A stretch of DNA of 64,000 nt from Paraglaciecola chathamensis S18K6 (GCA_000314955.1 BAEM01000042.1:124001-188000), one strand, 5' to 3'. Positions 9,815 to 19,877 are shown, counted from the stretch's first letter. Numbers and translations: made by a program. The notes: generated by a model not told the origin, from the letters alone.

Positions 9815-10618
9815 CTACTCATCTTCGTCAGGCGCAATGGTGTCTAACCCTTGCTCTAACAAAAACTTGTCCAATACGTCTTTAACCCGGCGCTCAATAC
9901 TGACATCAACCGCATTACTTTGAGTAACGATATCGCAGCCACCTTGAGACAAATTAGGCGCTTCCACTAACTGCCAACCATGCTTTTCAATTTCTTGTTC
10001 ACTAAAGTGCTCAGTGACTAACGCTAAATCCTCTGGGTGCAAGTGAATTTGATACTGGTTTTCATTGATGGGTAGCGCTTTTAGCCCTTCGCTTAGGGCA
10101 TTGAAAATAATATCTGAGTTGGTTTTCACTTCAGCTCTTATCACTGACTTTGCCAACGACACGGCTAAAGATACGAGTTCTTTTTGTAAGGCATCTTCCA
10201 CTAAAGCCACAGGGTGATGCAGCGTTGATAGCAAACTCTGCCAGCTTTCAAGTTGCTGTTGAATGGTTTCTTGCGCTTCAGCTAGCCCTTGCGCTCTACC
10301 CTCTTCAAGCCCTTGGGTAAACCCCTGCTCTTTGCCCTGCTCAAATCCCTCTTGATGTCCTTTTTCAAGGCCCTCTTGTTTACCCGCATCAAACCCTTCA
10401 CCTTGAGCTGCTTCTCGAATTGATTCAATTTCTTGGGCCGTAGGGGGGCTAAACTCCTCTTCTTCATCGGTTTGATTTTCTGGGGGTTCGTATTTCCAAT
10501 TCGAGCGGCGATTTATCGCATTGGTTGTCGTGCTATCGGCTTTGCTCTGATCCTCAACAAAAGGGAGATCCCAGGCGCTGATGTCTTTATCCTGTTCATT
10601 ATCATTATACTTATTCAT
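9815..10618 (-). CDS. fliH: FliH, regulator of export ATPase
   Basis: FliH dimers hold FliI and tether it to FliN in the C ring. The 267-aa protein has an acidic N-terminal part with a Trp-containing region, then a run of GxxxG-type repeats (GKQEGLEKGHQEGFEQGKEQ) at about residues 100-135, which is the hallmark of FliH, and a C-terminal FliI-binding domain. Gene order fliG-H-I supports the call. Confidence 0.96.
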   Translation of the reverse strand: MNKYNDNEQDKDISAWDLPFVEDQSKADSTTTNAINRRSNWKYEPPENQTDEEEEFSPPTAQEIESIREAAQGEGFDAGKQEGLEKGHQEGFEQGKEQGFTQGLEEGRAQGLAEAQETIQQQLESWQSLLSTLHHPVALVEDALQKELVSLAVSLAKSVIRAEVKTNSDIIFNALSEGLKALPINENQYQIHLHPEDLALVTEHFSEQEIEKHGWQLVEAPNLSQGGCDIVTQSNAVDVSIERRVKDVLDKFLLEQGLDTIAPDEDE

Positions 10619-10651
10619 GACGCCGTGCTACTGCCACTTAGTGCCCAAAGG

Positions 10652-11707
10652 CTATAGGAATTCATCACCGCCTCCGCCACCGAGCATGATTTCGCCCGCA
10701 TCAGCTAACCGTCGAGCCACAGACAAAATTTCTTTTTGCGCGGCTTCTACTTCGCTTAAGCGTACTGGCCCAAGTGCTTCTAGATCGTCCAGTAGCATAT
10801 CCGCCGCACGTTTAGACATATTTGCGGTGATCTTCGTTTTAAGGGCTTCATCTGCGCCTTTAATTGCTTTGAGTAAGGCGTCTTGCTGAACTTCACGCAG
10901 AATAGCTTGGATCGCTCGATCATCGACTTCAGCTAAGTTATCAAACACGAACATTAAGTCTTGTATCTGTTGACTCATCTCTTCGTCCTGTTCGCGAATG
11001 GCATCCATCAATTGTCCTTCGATATTGGTGTCGAGGTAGTTCATGATATCTGCCGCAGATTTCAAGCCGCCCATTTTGGCTGCTTGCGTACCCGCTTGGC
11101 CTGCAAATTGTTTTTCCATGATTTCGTTTAATTCTTGCAAAGCGGCCGGCTGTACTTCCTCTAGGTTTGCAACCCGCATCATTAAATCTAAACGTACTTT
11201 TTCTGGGAACTGGGCGAGGATCTCAGCAGATTGTTCAGCATCTAAATAAGACATAACAATGGTTTGAATTTGCGGATGCTCGTTGCGAATAATGCTGGCC
11301 ACTTGTTTTGAGTCCATCCATTTGAGGGAGTCAAGTCCCTTAGCACCTGTGCCCATCAAAATTTGATCAATAAGGTTGGCCGCTTTATCTTCGCCTAAGG
11401 CTGACGTTAACGCCCGTTTCACGAAGTCTTGACTTTGGAAACCTATGGTGCTGTATTTTTGGATTTCATCAATGAAGTGTTTATGCACGGCGGTAATCTT
11501 GGGCTGCGTCATATCATCGATTTGTGCCATAGCTTGGCCTAGCCTTTGAACTTGTTTAGGCTCTAAGTGCTTTAGAATTTGTGCTGCATCTTCTTCCGTT
11601 AAACTCAGAAGCAAAATAGCCGCTTTTTCAACACCTTCTAATTTACCAACATCATAACCGCTTTCTGCAGGGGCCGTGGTTGCTGGTGCTGTATTTTCTT
11701 CTGGCAT
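10652..11707 (-). CDS. fliG: FliG, C-ring torque protein
   Basis: FliG couples stator movement to rotor rotation. The 351-aa product has the N-terminal FliF-binding region (KAAILLLSLTEEDAAQIL), the middle EHPQ motif (NEHPQIQTIVMSYL), and the C-terminal torque domain with charged helix segments. It ends with a poly-Gly DEFL tail. It follows fliF by 44 bases. Confidence 0.98.
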   Translation of the reverse strand: MPEENTAPATTAPAESGYDVGKLEGVEKAAILLLSLTEEDAAQILKHLEPKQVQRLGQAMAQIDDMTQPKITAVHKHFIDEIQKYSTIGFQSQDFVKRALTSALGEDKAANLIDQILMGTGAKGLDSLKWMDSKQVASIIRNEHPQIQTIVMSYLDAEQSAEILAQFPEKVRLDLMMRVANLEEVQPAALQELNEIMEKQFAGQAGTQAAKMGGLKSAADIMNYLDTNIEGQLMDAIREQDEEMSQQIQDLMFVFDNLAEVDDRAIQAILREVQQDALLKAIKGADEALKTKITANMSKRAADMLLDDLEALGPVRLSEVEAAQKEILSVARRLADAGEIMLGGGGGDEFL

Positions 11708-11751
11708 GATGTTTATCTCTTACTCGTCACTTAGTCTGCGCGTTGCTTAGG

Positions 11752-13458
11752 TTATTCGTCTTGTAATAACCAGTTTTTAACCACTTGTGAAGACAACTCA
11801 GGCTCATTGGCTACCAAGGCACGAACCGCTTTGAGTACGTCTTCGTCCTTGTGTAGATCCGGCAACATAAAGCTACCATCAGCGGCGAAGCCGACTTGTG
11901 AGTCATCGAATTCTTGCGACAACATGCTGATGGTTTCATCGCCTAAGTCTAGCCCTTCATCCGCATCAAACTCATCTTTTGACGTGGTCTCTTCTGGGTA
12001 AATAAGTTTACGTAGCATTGGGCGTACAACCGCTAGCAGAAGCACGATAATTACCAAACCGCCAATCACTAACTTTAAGATAGGCATGAACTTAGGATCT
12101 TCCCAAATCGGTACTTCTTCTAGCGCCACCTCACCCTCTCGGCTAAATGGAATGCTAACGACTTCAAGTGAGTCGCCGCGGGTAACATCAAAACCGAGAC
12201 CACCTTGCAATAAACGGCGAATATCGAGTAGCTCTGCCTGAGAGCGAGGTGAGAATGTGGTAGTACCATCTTCACCTGTTGTGGCTATATGGTCTAATGC
12301 GACAGAAACACTCAAACGACGAATAACACCCGTTTGCTGCTTGGTATGACTAATGGTGGTATCTAGCTCATAGTTTCTGGTTTCTTCTTTATGATTGCGC
12401 CCCGGCATAGTCGTTTGTGTATTACTCGCAATCGCTTCTTCTGGAATATTAGAATCAAGTGGAGGCTGATTGGTTAACGCCCCTGGAATGCCGCCTAAAA
12501 CGCCACCCACGCTGTTGTCCTCGACGGTCATTTCGCTACGTACCGCGGGTAAATCCGGATTGTAACTACGCTTAGTCTGCTCGACCGCGGTGAAATCCAT
12601 AGTAACATCAGCTTGCGCGGTATAATTCCCCAAACCTAGAACGGGTATCAGTATGGAATCTATTTTTTGAAGGTATTCACTTTCGCGTTTACGCTCCATT
12701 TCAAATTCTTTTTTACTTCTGGCCGCTTCACTGTCTTGTGAACCAGAATTAAGCAAACGCCCGTTACTGTCGGTTACTGTAACGCGCTCTGGCTCTAAGC
12801 CTTGCACTGCAGATGCGACTATATCAACAATTGAGCTTACTTCTTCACTGCCCATAATTGCGCCGCGTCGCGCGGTGATGACCACTGTGGCACTGGCCTT
12901 TTTCTCACGTCTTGCGAACACGTTTTCTTTTGGCAGAGCAAGTAGTACTTTAGCGCGGGTAACAGCACTCATTTCTTCAAGTGTGCGAGCCAGTTGTTGT
13001 TCACGAGCGTGCTTTAAACGCACTTTTTCAACGCGTTGACTGACTCCAAATCCCATGTCTTGCATGATAATATCGGTGCCTTCAGATACGCCTTGACTCA
13101 AGCCTTGGCGGGCCATGCCCAGCTTGATATCTTGATATTGATCTGAACTTACATAAACTGTATTGCCTTCAAGGCGGTAGTCTATTTGATTCTGATCAAA
13201 ATAATCTAACGCTTCGATCAATTCTTGGGTTTGCATCTTAGCTAGCGGGCGATAATCAGGCTCTTGTGCCCATATCATAATAAATACTGCGATAGCTACG
13301 CATATCACTAAAGCCACAACAAGCATAAGTTGACGCACCATGTCGGTGGAGCCAAGTGAATCCATAAAGCCAGATTTTTGTTCAGCTTCTGAACCACCTG
13401 AGTATGGGTCTGCGCTAGCATTGCTCATTGCCAACTCTGTACCTGTTGCTTCTGCCAC
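11752..13458 (-). CDS. fliF: FliF, MS-ring protein (GTG start)
   Basis: FliF forms the MS ring in the inner membrane. The 568-aa product has two membrane helices (about residues 40-63 and 450-475) flanking the periplasmic ring-building domains. Its C-terminus (SSQVVKNWLLQD) is the FliG-binding tail. Translation appears to start at GTG (13458) preceded by AGGAG; no better ATG fits. It follows fliE by 10 bases. Confidence 0.98.
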   Translation of the reverse strand: MAEATGTELAMSNASADPYSGGSEAEQKSGFMDSLGSTDMVRQLMLVVALVICVAIAVFIMIWAQEPDYRPLAKMQTQELIEALDYFDQNQIDYRLEGNTVYVSSDQYQDIKLGMARQGLSQGVSEGTDIIMQDMGFGVSQRVEKVRLKHAREQQLARTLEEMSAVTRAKVLLALPKENVFARREKKASATVVITARRGAIMGSEEVSSIVDIVASAVQGLEPERVTVTDSNGRLLNSGSQDSEAARSKKEFEMERKRESEYLQKIDSILIPVLGLGNYTAQADVTMDFTAVEQTKRSYNPDLPAVRSEMTVEDNSVGGVLGGIPGALTNQPPLDSNIPEEAIASNTQTTMPGRNHKEETRNYELDTTISHTKQQTGVIRRLSVSVALDHIATTGEDGTTTFSPRSQAELLDIRRLLQGGLGFDVTRGDSLEVVSIPFSREGEVALEEVPIWEDPKFMPILKLVIGGLVIIVLLLAVVRPMLRKLIYPEETTSKDEFDADEGLDLGDETISMLSQEFDDSQVGFAADGSFMLPDLHKDEDVLKAVRALVANEPELSSQVVKNWLLQDE

Positions 13459-13468
13459 GTGTCAGCTC

Positions 13469-13810
13469 CTAAACCGGCATATTCATAATGGTTTTGTAGG
13501 CTTCAAGCACTTTATTACGTACTTGTACTGTTGCCTCAAATGCGATACTAGATTTTTCTTTGGCGACCATCACATCCGCTAAACTGAGACTTTTATCACC
13601 CATCTCAAAACGCTCAGCTTGGCTCTTCGCATCCAACTGCATGCTATTAACCGACTCAATCGCGTGGCCAAGCATGTCAGCAAAATTCTCACCTGACGGA
13701 TTGACTTGCACACCCTGTAAACTAGCAGGGTTGATTTCACCTAACCCAGCTTTGCTTTGTAAAGCCATGCTTTGCATGTCTTGGTAAAGTGATTGTGCCT
13801 TAATGTCCAT
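13469..13810 (-). CDS. fliE: FliE, MS ring-rod junction protein
   Basis: FliE joins the MS ring to the proximal rod. The 113-aa protein has the family C-terminus (SSIAFEATVQVRNKVLEAYK, then TIMNMPV). The ATG at 13810 has AGGAG upstream. It is the first gene of fliEFGHIJ and lies 55 bases after a clear sigma-54 promoter. Confidence 0.97.
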   Translation of the reverse strand: MDIKAQSLYQDMQSMALQSKAGLGEINPASLQGVQVNPSGENFADMLGHAIESVNSMQLDAKSQAERFEMGDKSLSLADVMVAKEKSSIAFEATVQVRNKVLEAYKTIMNMPV

Positions 13811-13864
13811 GATGTGCTCCTGGCGAATTAATGAGATGACGGTATTCAGACTTAACCAGTTAAA

Positions 13865-13880
13865 AGCAAAGTTAATGCCA
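13865..13880 (-). promoter_or_regulatory. sigma-54 promoter of fliE operon
   Basis: The minus strand reads TGGCAT-N5-TTGCT, with GG and GC at the standard -24/-12 offset. It sits 55 bases before the fliE start, in the gap after flrC. In polar-flagellate gammaproteobacteria this operon is FlrC/FleR and sigma-54 dependent, which fits. Confidence 0.75.
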
Positions 13881-14072
13881 ACAAAACTACACCATATATA
13901 TCAACAGCTTACATCAATATAAATGAGATGTACTGGTATGACGGTTTCTTGACGTGATGAGAGAATTGAACAATTTTGTTTTTATAGCTAATACCAAAGT
14001 GCATTAATAGGTAAAATGGTATTAGGGTAAGTTTTTGTAACAAAAGAGGAATATTGAAGGAGCTGAAAACAC

Positions 14073-14097
14073 GACCGCCTTTTTAGGGTGGGCGGCC
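14073..14097 (-). terminator. weak terminator after flrC
   Basis: The gap 13811-14159 holds the fliE promoter and this hairpin. The minus strand forms a 7-bp stem (GGCCGCC with GGCGGTC, one G-U pair) around an 11-base loop, followed by GTGTTTTC. The U-run is short, so termination may be partial. Confidence 0.45.
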
Positions 14098-14159
14098 GAT
14101 TAAATAGCAATTTAGTTGAGCAAGCGCAATACTAACGCGCTAGCATCGTGCTTGTGCGA

Positions 14160-15503
14160 TTAAGCGGGCAACTCGATACCCACTTCGCGCATTTTCGCTA
14201 GCTTGTAGCGTAGTGTACGTGGACTTATTCCTAGGCGCTCCGCAACGTCTTTTCTGCGGCCTTGGCAAGACTGTAATGTATCAAGAATAATTTGATGCTC
14301 TTGCTGACGAAGTTCTGAGCCTAGCTTGCTTTCGTCTTCTTCTATCACAGACTCCTGAGTATGGCTCAAATCATTTTCAATAGACTCAAGCATAAGATCA
14401 TCTGCCTCAATCTTTTCTCCGTCACATAAAATAAGGGCTCGTTGCACAACGTTTTCTAGCTCTCGTACATTGCCAGGCCAGTTGTGTTGTAGCATTTTAC
14501 TGCGCGCAGATGAAGAGAAGCCAAGTGTAGCTGCACCCTGCTTACCACGGTGGCGTGCCACCAAATGTTCAGCCAGTGGAACGATGTCACCAGGACGTTT
14601 GTCAAGAGGTGCCCAAGTTAGCGGAAACACATTTAAGCGATAGTATAAATCTTCTCTGAATAAGCCATCGTCAACGGTTTGGCGAATATTGCGGTTACTT
14701 GTTGCAACCACCCGCACATCTAGCGGGATCATTTTGCGGCTACCTAATCGCTCTACTTCTTTCTCTTGAAGCACGCGCAATAGTTTTGCCTGTAAACCTA
14801 AGTCCATTTCACTTATTTCATCAAGTAAAATAGTACCGCCTTGTGCTTGCTCAAATTTTCCTGGGCAGGCTTGAATGGCGCCAGTAAAGGCCCCTTTTTC
14901 ATAGCCAAATAAGGTCGCCTCAAGCATATTTTCTGGGATAGCTGCGCAATTAATTGCGACAAAAGGCTGTTCTGCGCGATCAGATTGATCATGAATATAA
15001 CGCGCCAGTACCTCTTTTCCTGAACCGCTTGGGCCAAGTACCATAACGGTTGCATCTGAACGCGCAACACGTTGCGCCAATTGCAATAATTTGACGCTAC
15101 TGGGGTCAGCGACTATGGGGTCGTATGAAAGCACTTTCTGAGCAGGTGCATAGCGACCCACTAAGTTAAGCAGCACTTCAGGTGCAAATGGCTTTGACAT
15201 ATAATCTGTTGCCCCGTCGCGCATAGCCGAAACCGCATCATCAATTGTGGCATAAGCGGTCATCAACAAAACGGGGACATTCGGATACTTGTTTTTCAAG
15301 CTACGCAGTAAAGACAGGCCACTCATTTCGCCCATTTGGATATCGCTAACGACTAAATCAATAGATTCTTGATTCATCATCATCAAGCCACGCTCGGCGC
15401 AGTCAGCTTCTAGGACCTTATATCCACCGAGCAAAAGAGTGTCTACCAAGGCTTCACGCAAACCAGCATCATCTTCGACAATTAAAATCGTTGTTTGAGA
15501 CAT
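14160..15503 (-). CDS. flrC: FlrC/FleR, sigma-54 flagellar response regulator
   Basis: FlrC is the NtrC-type activator of the middle flagellar genes (hook, basal body). The 447-aa product has an N-terminal receiver with phosphoacceptor Asp54 (VVSDIQM), an AAA+ domain with the Walker A GPSGSGKE and the sigma-54-contacting GAFTGA loop, and a C-terminal Fis-type helix-turn-helix (LGISPRTLRYKLAKM). The frame is open to 15563, but the ATG at 15503 has GAGGAG upstream and gives the usual receiver start. It follows flrB by 16 bases. Confidence 0.96.
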   Translation of the reverse strand: MSQTTILIVEDDAGLREALVDTLLLGGYKVLEADCAERGLMMMNQESIDLVVSDIQMGEMSGLSLLRSLKNKYPNVPVLLMTAYATIDDAVSAMRDGATDYMSKPFAPEVLLNLVGRYAPAQKVLSYDPIVADPSSVKLLQLAQRVARSDATVMVLGPSGSGKEVLARYIHDQSDRAEQPFVAINCAAIPENMLEATLFGYEKGAFTGAIQACPGKFEQAQGGTILLDEISEMDLGLQAKLLRVLQEKEVERLGSRKMIPLDVRVVATSNRNIRQTVDDGLFREDLYYRLNVFPLTWAPLDKRPGDIVPLAEHLVARHRGKQGAATLGFSSSARSKMLQHNWPGNVRELENVVQRALILCDGEKIEADDLMLESIENDLSHTQESVIEEDESKLGSELRQQEHQIILDTLQSCQGRRKDVAERLGISPRTLRYKLAKMREVGIELPA

Positions 15504-15519
15504 AAATTTAACTCCTCGC

Positions 15520-16707
15520 CTATTGAGCGTGAATATTGGCATTACCAGCAGATATTTTCTCATCTGCGGTTCGCGTTAAAATGGGCAATACGATAGAGAA
15601 ACATGCGCCGCCAGATACTAAATTGGTCGCCTGCACTTCACCTTGATGAGACTGAACGACCGTTTTTACCACCGCCAACCCCAAGCCGGTACCTTGGCTG
15701 CGCGTAGTGAAAAAGGGTTCAAAAATATGCTTAATTTTGTCTGCTGGGATCCCAGGCCCGTTGTCGGTAACCGTTAAACGCATACAATCGGGCTTTTGCT
15801 CGTCTCGCTCTGCACTGAAAACAATATGCGCACCTTCTGGCCGTGCGATCAGCGCATTGTGAATTAAGTTTTGTAAGGCGCCACTGAGGGCAGTTTTATT
15901 GCCGATAAAGTGAATATTTGGCTCTGGTAGAATGACATCTAAGCTACCATTGCTCTTATTGAGCATGGCCTCGCTGGCCGCTTTTACCTCTAACATCATT
16001 TCTTCGAGAGAAATATCAGCTAGTACTTGCTCATTTCCACTTTTGGCGAAAAGTAGCATGTCATTAACCTGCGCTTCTAGGTCACGTAAACGCGATAGTA
16101 ATTTGTCACTGAAACGCTGAAGTGACTCCTTGGCTAAATCCCCACTGGATAGATTAGCCGCATATAGCATCGCAGCAGATAGAGGAGTACGAATTTGATG
16201 AGCCAATGAAGCAACCATCTTCCCTAGGGAAGATAACTTTTGTAGATGACCAATACGCTGTTGAAGTTGACGTGTTTCGGTAAGATCCGTAAGAACAATT
16301 AATTGACCAGGTTCATTCACCAGTGGCGTAATAGATAATTTTACTTTTCTACCATCAAACAAAGACACTTCGTGACCATCGTCAGCTTGGGGTTTAAAGG
16401 AGCGCTTGATGATATTACGCCACACTTGCCCCTCTAATGGCTCCCCTAGCAGTGATTTGGCGAGCTGATTTGCCTGTTTCACGTGGCCCTTTCCATCAAG
16501 TACAACTACGCCTGCGGGCATTACTTGTAATAGATGTTCCAGCCTAGTGGCTTGTTGACGCAGCGCTTGAATGTCTTGAGTGGATTCAATTGTACTATTG
16601 GCATCAGAAACGCAATTGGCATCAACAGCGTTTGAAAAGGATATGACAGCCCCAGTTGAAACTGGTGCCTGACTAGCCGTTAGGGTCTGTAAATTACTAA
16701 ATGCCAT
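15520..16707 (-). CDS. flrB: FlrB/FleS, flagellar sensor histidine kinase
   Basis: FlrB phosphorylates FlrC. The 395-aa soluble kinase has no membrane segment. It has a PAS domain (about residues 55-145), a HisKA helix with the phosphoacceptor His170 in LAHQIRTP, and a HATPase domain with NLIHNALIA and DNGPGIP. The cytosolic form and the HQIRTP box are typical of FlrB/FleS. It is the first gene after the sigma-54 promoter at 16756. Confidence 0.96.
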   Translation of the reverse strand: MAFSNLQTLTASQAPVSTGAVISFSNAVDANCVSDANSTIESTQDIQALRQQATRLEHLLQVMPAGVVVLDGKGHVKQANQLAKSLLGEPLEGQVWRNIIKRSFKPQADDGHEVSLFDGRKVKLSITPLVNEPGQLIVLTDLTETRQLQQRIGHLQKLSSLGKMVASLAHQIRTPLSAAMLYAANLSSGDLAKESLQRFSDKLLSRLRDLEAQVNDMLLFAKSGNEQVLADISLEEMMLEVKAASEAMLNKSNGSLDVILPEPNIHFIGNKTALSGALQNLIHNALIARPEGAHIVFSAERDEQKPDCMRLTVTDNGPGIPADKIKHIFEPFFTTRSQGTGLGLAVVKTVVQSHQGEVQATNLVSGGACFSIVLPILTRTADEKISAGNANIHAQ

Positions 16708-16755
16708 ATGGTCCTCACGTCAAAACTTAGACAGATTGAATATAGCCTTTAGATA

Positions 16756-16771
16756 AGCACATCCTGTGCCA
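16756..16771 (-). promoter_or_regulatory. sigma-54 promoter of flrBC
   Basis: The minus strand reads TGGCAC-N5-GTGCT with correct GG/GC spacing, 49 bases before the flrB start and downstream of flrA. In Vibrio and Pseudomonas this pair is activated by FlrA/FleQ with sigma-54. Confidence 0.7.
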
Positions 16772-16851
16772 CAAAATTATTTATTATTAATCAGATAGTT
16801 AGATTGATTTACGTGTCATTTTTTTGTCGAAGCGAGGGGAAAGGATGGATG

Positions 16852-18282
16852 TTACGCTTTGCTTATATCGTACTTACGCATCTTTTCCACTAACGTAGTG
16901 CGACGCATGCCAAGCACCTCAGCTGAGCGAGCAACCACCCAGTCTTGCTGCTCGAGCGCTTGGGATATCAAGCTAACTTCCATCTCTGAAATATACTCCT
17001 TGAGATTAATGCCCTCTGGGGGTAATTCGGTAGAAGTGGTGTTCTCATCGAAGCTGTCATCTTCAGAGTCTGCATCAGCTGAAAACAAAGCATTAAGCGC
17101 TTCGCGCTCAAGTAACTCTTCTGGGTAATCAGGTTCGTAGTCGTCTACATCTAAATGACGATATTTATGCGGTAAATCACCCACATCAATAAGTTGATTA
17201 GGATACAAAATCATTAACCGCTCAACCAAGTTTGACAGTTCGCGGACGTTGCCCGCCCAGCTGTGTTCCATCAACGACTTCATGGCGTTTTCGGTAAACT
17301 TGATCTGTGCGTTTTCACGCTCCATACGGGAAACAAGCTCTTGCAAGAGTAGAGGAATATCTTCATGGCGTTCACGCAACGCGGGGCTATCAATAGGAAA
17401 CACGTTTAAACGATAATATAAATCTTCGCGAAAACGCCCTTGTTCGATCATCTCTTCGAGGTTGCGGTGAGTCGCTGCAACTACCCGTACATCACAACGA
17501 ATGGGTTTCATTCCACCGACCCGCTCATACGTGCGTTCCTGCAAAACGCGCAGTAATTTGACTTGCATTTGCAGTGGCATGTCACCTATTTCGTCAAGAA
17601 ACAGTGTGCCACCTTCAGCTAATTCAAAACGGCCTTTTCGCGCCCCTATCGCCCCGGTAAATGCGCCTTTCTCATGGCCGAATAATTCACTTTCCAAAAG
17701 CTCACCAGGAATAGCACCACAGTTGACCGGAATAAAGGGGTTAGTTCCTCGCTTAGATAGGTAATGCACATTTCGCGCTATCACCTCTTTACCCGTTCCG
17801 GATTCCCCTAAAATAAGTACATTGGCGTCAGTTGGCGCGACTTGTTCAATAAGATGGCGTACGTTTTGAATTTGATTACTTTTGCCCACCAAACTGCGAA
17901 ATAGTTTGGTTTTATTCTGCGGCGTAGTGTTGCGGTTGGGTTGCATACGACGATGTTCTTGGCATCGATGCAGCATTTGCGTTAATAAAGGGTAAGTTAC
18001 CGCTTCATCAACGGCTCCAACTCGGTTGGCGCCAGAGGTAAAATTGGCATCTTTGCTATCAACCAGAATAAATGGCTGTTGGGGAAATTTATCACACAAT
18101 TCCCCCGCCAGCTCCATGTCTAATGCATCGATTAAAACAGCATCAAAAACAGGATGAGATTTTAGCGTACTGACGGCTTGCTCAAATGCGATAGCAGTGC
18201 TGCTTTCACCGAGAAAGGTCAATATTGTGTTCAGATTATGCCCGAGCGTGGGTCGCCCACTGATAATCAGAATATTACTCAT
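16852..18282 (-). CDS. flrA: FlrA/FleQ, master flagellar sigma-54 activator
   Basis: FlrA sits at the top of the polar flagellar hierarchy. The 476-aa product has an atypical N-terminal receiver-like domain lacking the usual paired acidic residues, an AAA+ domain with Walker A GESGTGKE and the GAFTGA motif, and a C-terminal Fis-type helix-turn-helix ([20 protein letters not shown]). In relatives the AAA+ domain also binds c-di-GMP. Its start at 18282 follows a 414-base gap that includes a probable MITE. Confidence 0.96.
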   Translation of the reverse strand: MSNILIISGRPTLGHNLNTILTFLGESSTAIAFEQAVSTLKSHPVFDAVLIDALDMELAGELCDKFPQQPFILVDSKDANFTSGANRVGAVDEAVTYPLLTQMLHRCQEHRRMQPNRNTTPQNKTKLFRSLVGKSNQIQNVRHLIEQVAPTDANVLILGESGTGKEVIARNVHYLSKRGTNPFIPVNCGAIPGELLESELFGHEKGAFTGAIGARKGRFELAEGGTLFLDEIGDMPLQMQVKLLRVLQERTYERVGGMKPIRCDVRVVAATHRNLEEMIEQGRFREDLYYRLNVFPIDSPALRERHEDIPLLLQELVSRMERENAQIKFTENAMKSLMEHSWAGNVRELSNLVERLMILYPNQLIDVGDLPHKYRHLDVDDYEPDYPEELLEREALNALFSADADSEDDSFDENTTSTELPPEGINLKEYISEMEVSLISQALEQQDWVVARSAEVLGMRRTTLVEKMRKYDISKA

Positions 18283-18528
18283 GCATCCCTCAATATAATC
18301 TTGTTAATTGACTGTTTTACTTCTGGTTTTAATTTTAACCATTCATTGGTGGATAGCAATAGAGGAATGAGACCTAAATGTAACGCTTGCGGAATTTAAA
18401 ATAAAAATCGTTTAATAACAATAAGTTAAAAAAGTATCATACCACTAATGGTTAATATCTATGGCGGGTTTAAATGTACAAAAAATCAACTAAAAAAGGC
18501 TGTAACCGTCTTTTATTTTTATATGCCT

Positions 18529-18690
18529 GGGCGTGTTGATCTTTACTGTACGAATTTTGATCTAAATGGAAGCGTTTTAATCGCGGAGCAGTCTTGAGGG
18601 CCTAATGGGCTAAGTCATAGGACTGGATCAAAGAGTAAAATACTGCCATGTCGACCCCTGCAAAAATATACAACAAAGGTCAACACGCCC
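18529..18690. mobile_element. probable MITE with 16-bp inverted ends
   Basis: GGGCGTGTTGATCTTT at 18529-18544 is matched in inverse orientation at 18675-18690 (15 of 16 positions). The 130 bases between have no coding potential. Size and ends suit a non-autonomous miniature element. It starts 6 bases past the stop of the flagellin-like gene and lies in the gap before flrA (18283-18696). No clear target duplication was seen, and no second copy is present in this window, so the call is tentative. Confidence 0.5.
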
Positions 18691-18696
18691 TAGTTA

Positions 18697-19500
18697 TTAT
18701 CCATTAAGTAAGCTTAGAACTTGTCCTTGCTGCTGATTAGCTTGCGCCTGCACTGAAGTACTCGCTTGGCCTAGGATATTCGCAGCCGCACTATCCGCTG
18801 TAGCTTGTGCATAATCAGTATCTTGAATACGACTACGGGCCGCTGCAATATTCACATTAGACTGCGTAAGGTTACGCGCAGCGCTTTCAAACTGATTCTG
18901 CGTTGCTCCTAGGTCAGCTCTGGCTGCCCCTACAAATTCTGCAGCTTCATCGGCCACGGCCAGGGCTTCTTCTGCGCCTTGCGCGGTGGACAGATCAACA
19001 TTTAATACGTCAGTTAAGCTAGCAGCTACATCTTGGGTAGCTACCCCAATTTTCTGCCCTGCATTTGCGCCTACTTGAAACTCAATGCTGTCATTATTCG
19101 TTAAAAGCGATTGCCCACCAAACTCAGTTTGCTCGATTGTTTGTGAGATGTTTTCTTGTAATTGCGTTACCTCGGCTTGAATTGCCTGGCGGTCAGAATC
19201 ACTTAAAATGCCATTGCCGGCCTGAACCGATAATTCACGAATACGGCTCACATCATCGTTGATTCCCGACAAACCACCCTCAGCGACTTGGGTTAATGAC
19301 ACGCCATCATAAGCGTTAGCCACAGACTGACGATTACCTTCTACTTGAGTCGTTAGCCTATCAATAATTTGCTGCGCGGCTGCACCATCTGCGGCGCTGT
19401 TTACTTTCTTGCCTGATGCTAATTTTTCAAAGATTGATTCTTGTTTTTGCTGCACTTGTTGCAACAAAGATGAATTGGACTCTGTATTTAAATTAATCAT
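18697..19500 (-). CDS. divergent flagellin-like protein
   Basis: The 267-aa product has both flagellin terminal domains: an N-terminal D0/D1 part (KLASGKKVNSAADGAAAQQI, then IDRLTTQ) and a C-terminal part (ADLGATQNQFESAARNLTQS, IAAARSRIQDTDYAQA). It clearly differs from the three flagellins at 49.7-53.9 kb: it begins MINLNTESNSSLLQQVQQKQ instead of the canonical start and has Gln-rich ends. The ATG at 19500 has AGGAG upstream; the frame is open to 19572. No sigma-28 or sigma-54 box was recognised ahead of it. It may be a minor filament or specialised flagellin. Confidence 0.85.
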   Translation of the reverse strand: MINLNTESNSSLLQQVQQKQESIFEKLASGKKVNSAADGAAAQQIIDRLTTQVEGNRQSVANAYDGVSLTQVAEGGLSGINDDVSRIRELSVQAGNGILSDSDRQAIQAEVTQLQENISQTIEQTEFGGQSLLTNNDSIEFQVGANAGQKIGVATQDVAASLTDVLNVDLSTAQGAEEALAVADEAAEFVGAARADLGATQNQFESAARNLTQSNVNIAAARSRIQDTDYAQATADSAAANILGQASTSVQAQANQQQGQVLSLLNG

Positions 19501-19877
19501 ATTTTTTCTCCTAGAGACCGTACCTCTACCATCTCTCAAAACCCTAGGTGAGCGTAGCAAAGTTCGGGTCAAAAAGTAAGCACACCAAAGTATGTTGTGT
19601 GATACGCCTTAGCAATATTCAATACTGTATGTGTCAATGGCTCAAGCTTACTCATATTTAGGCTTGTGCAAGGTTTCTGTCTTTTCTTCAGTTGCTTATG
19701 TAAGCTTTGTGTCAAATTATTAGCGGTAAAGCGGCCTGATTATTGCTTTTGCGAAAACAAAGCCTATAACTCTTCACTACCCAATCAACACTTTGTAGCA
19801 TGAAGAAGTTTAGATTTAGGGTTACGCTTAAGTCATATGCCCGTAATCATCACAGTAACTGTAAAATTAAGTGAACC
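19501..19877. other. divergent intergenic region, flagellin-like gene / maf
   Basis: This 377-base stretch separates two genes transcribed away from each other and must hold both promoters. The only clear signal is the AGGAG ribosome site before 19500. Scanning for sigma-54 (GG-N10-GC) and sigma-28 (GCCGATAA) elements on both strands gave no convincing match. Confidence 0.6.

Noticed and set aside
19573-19877. Sigma-54 or sigma-28 promoters for maf and the flagellin-like gene
   Set aside because: Several partial matches failed on spacing or on the invariant GG/GC or CGATAA cores.
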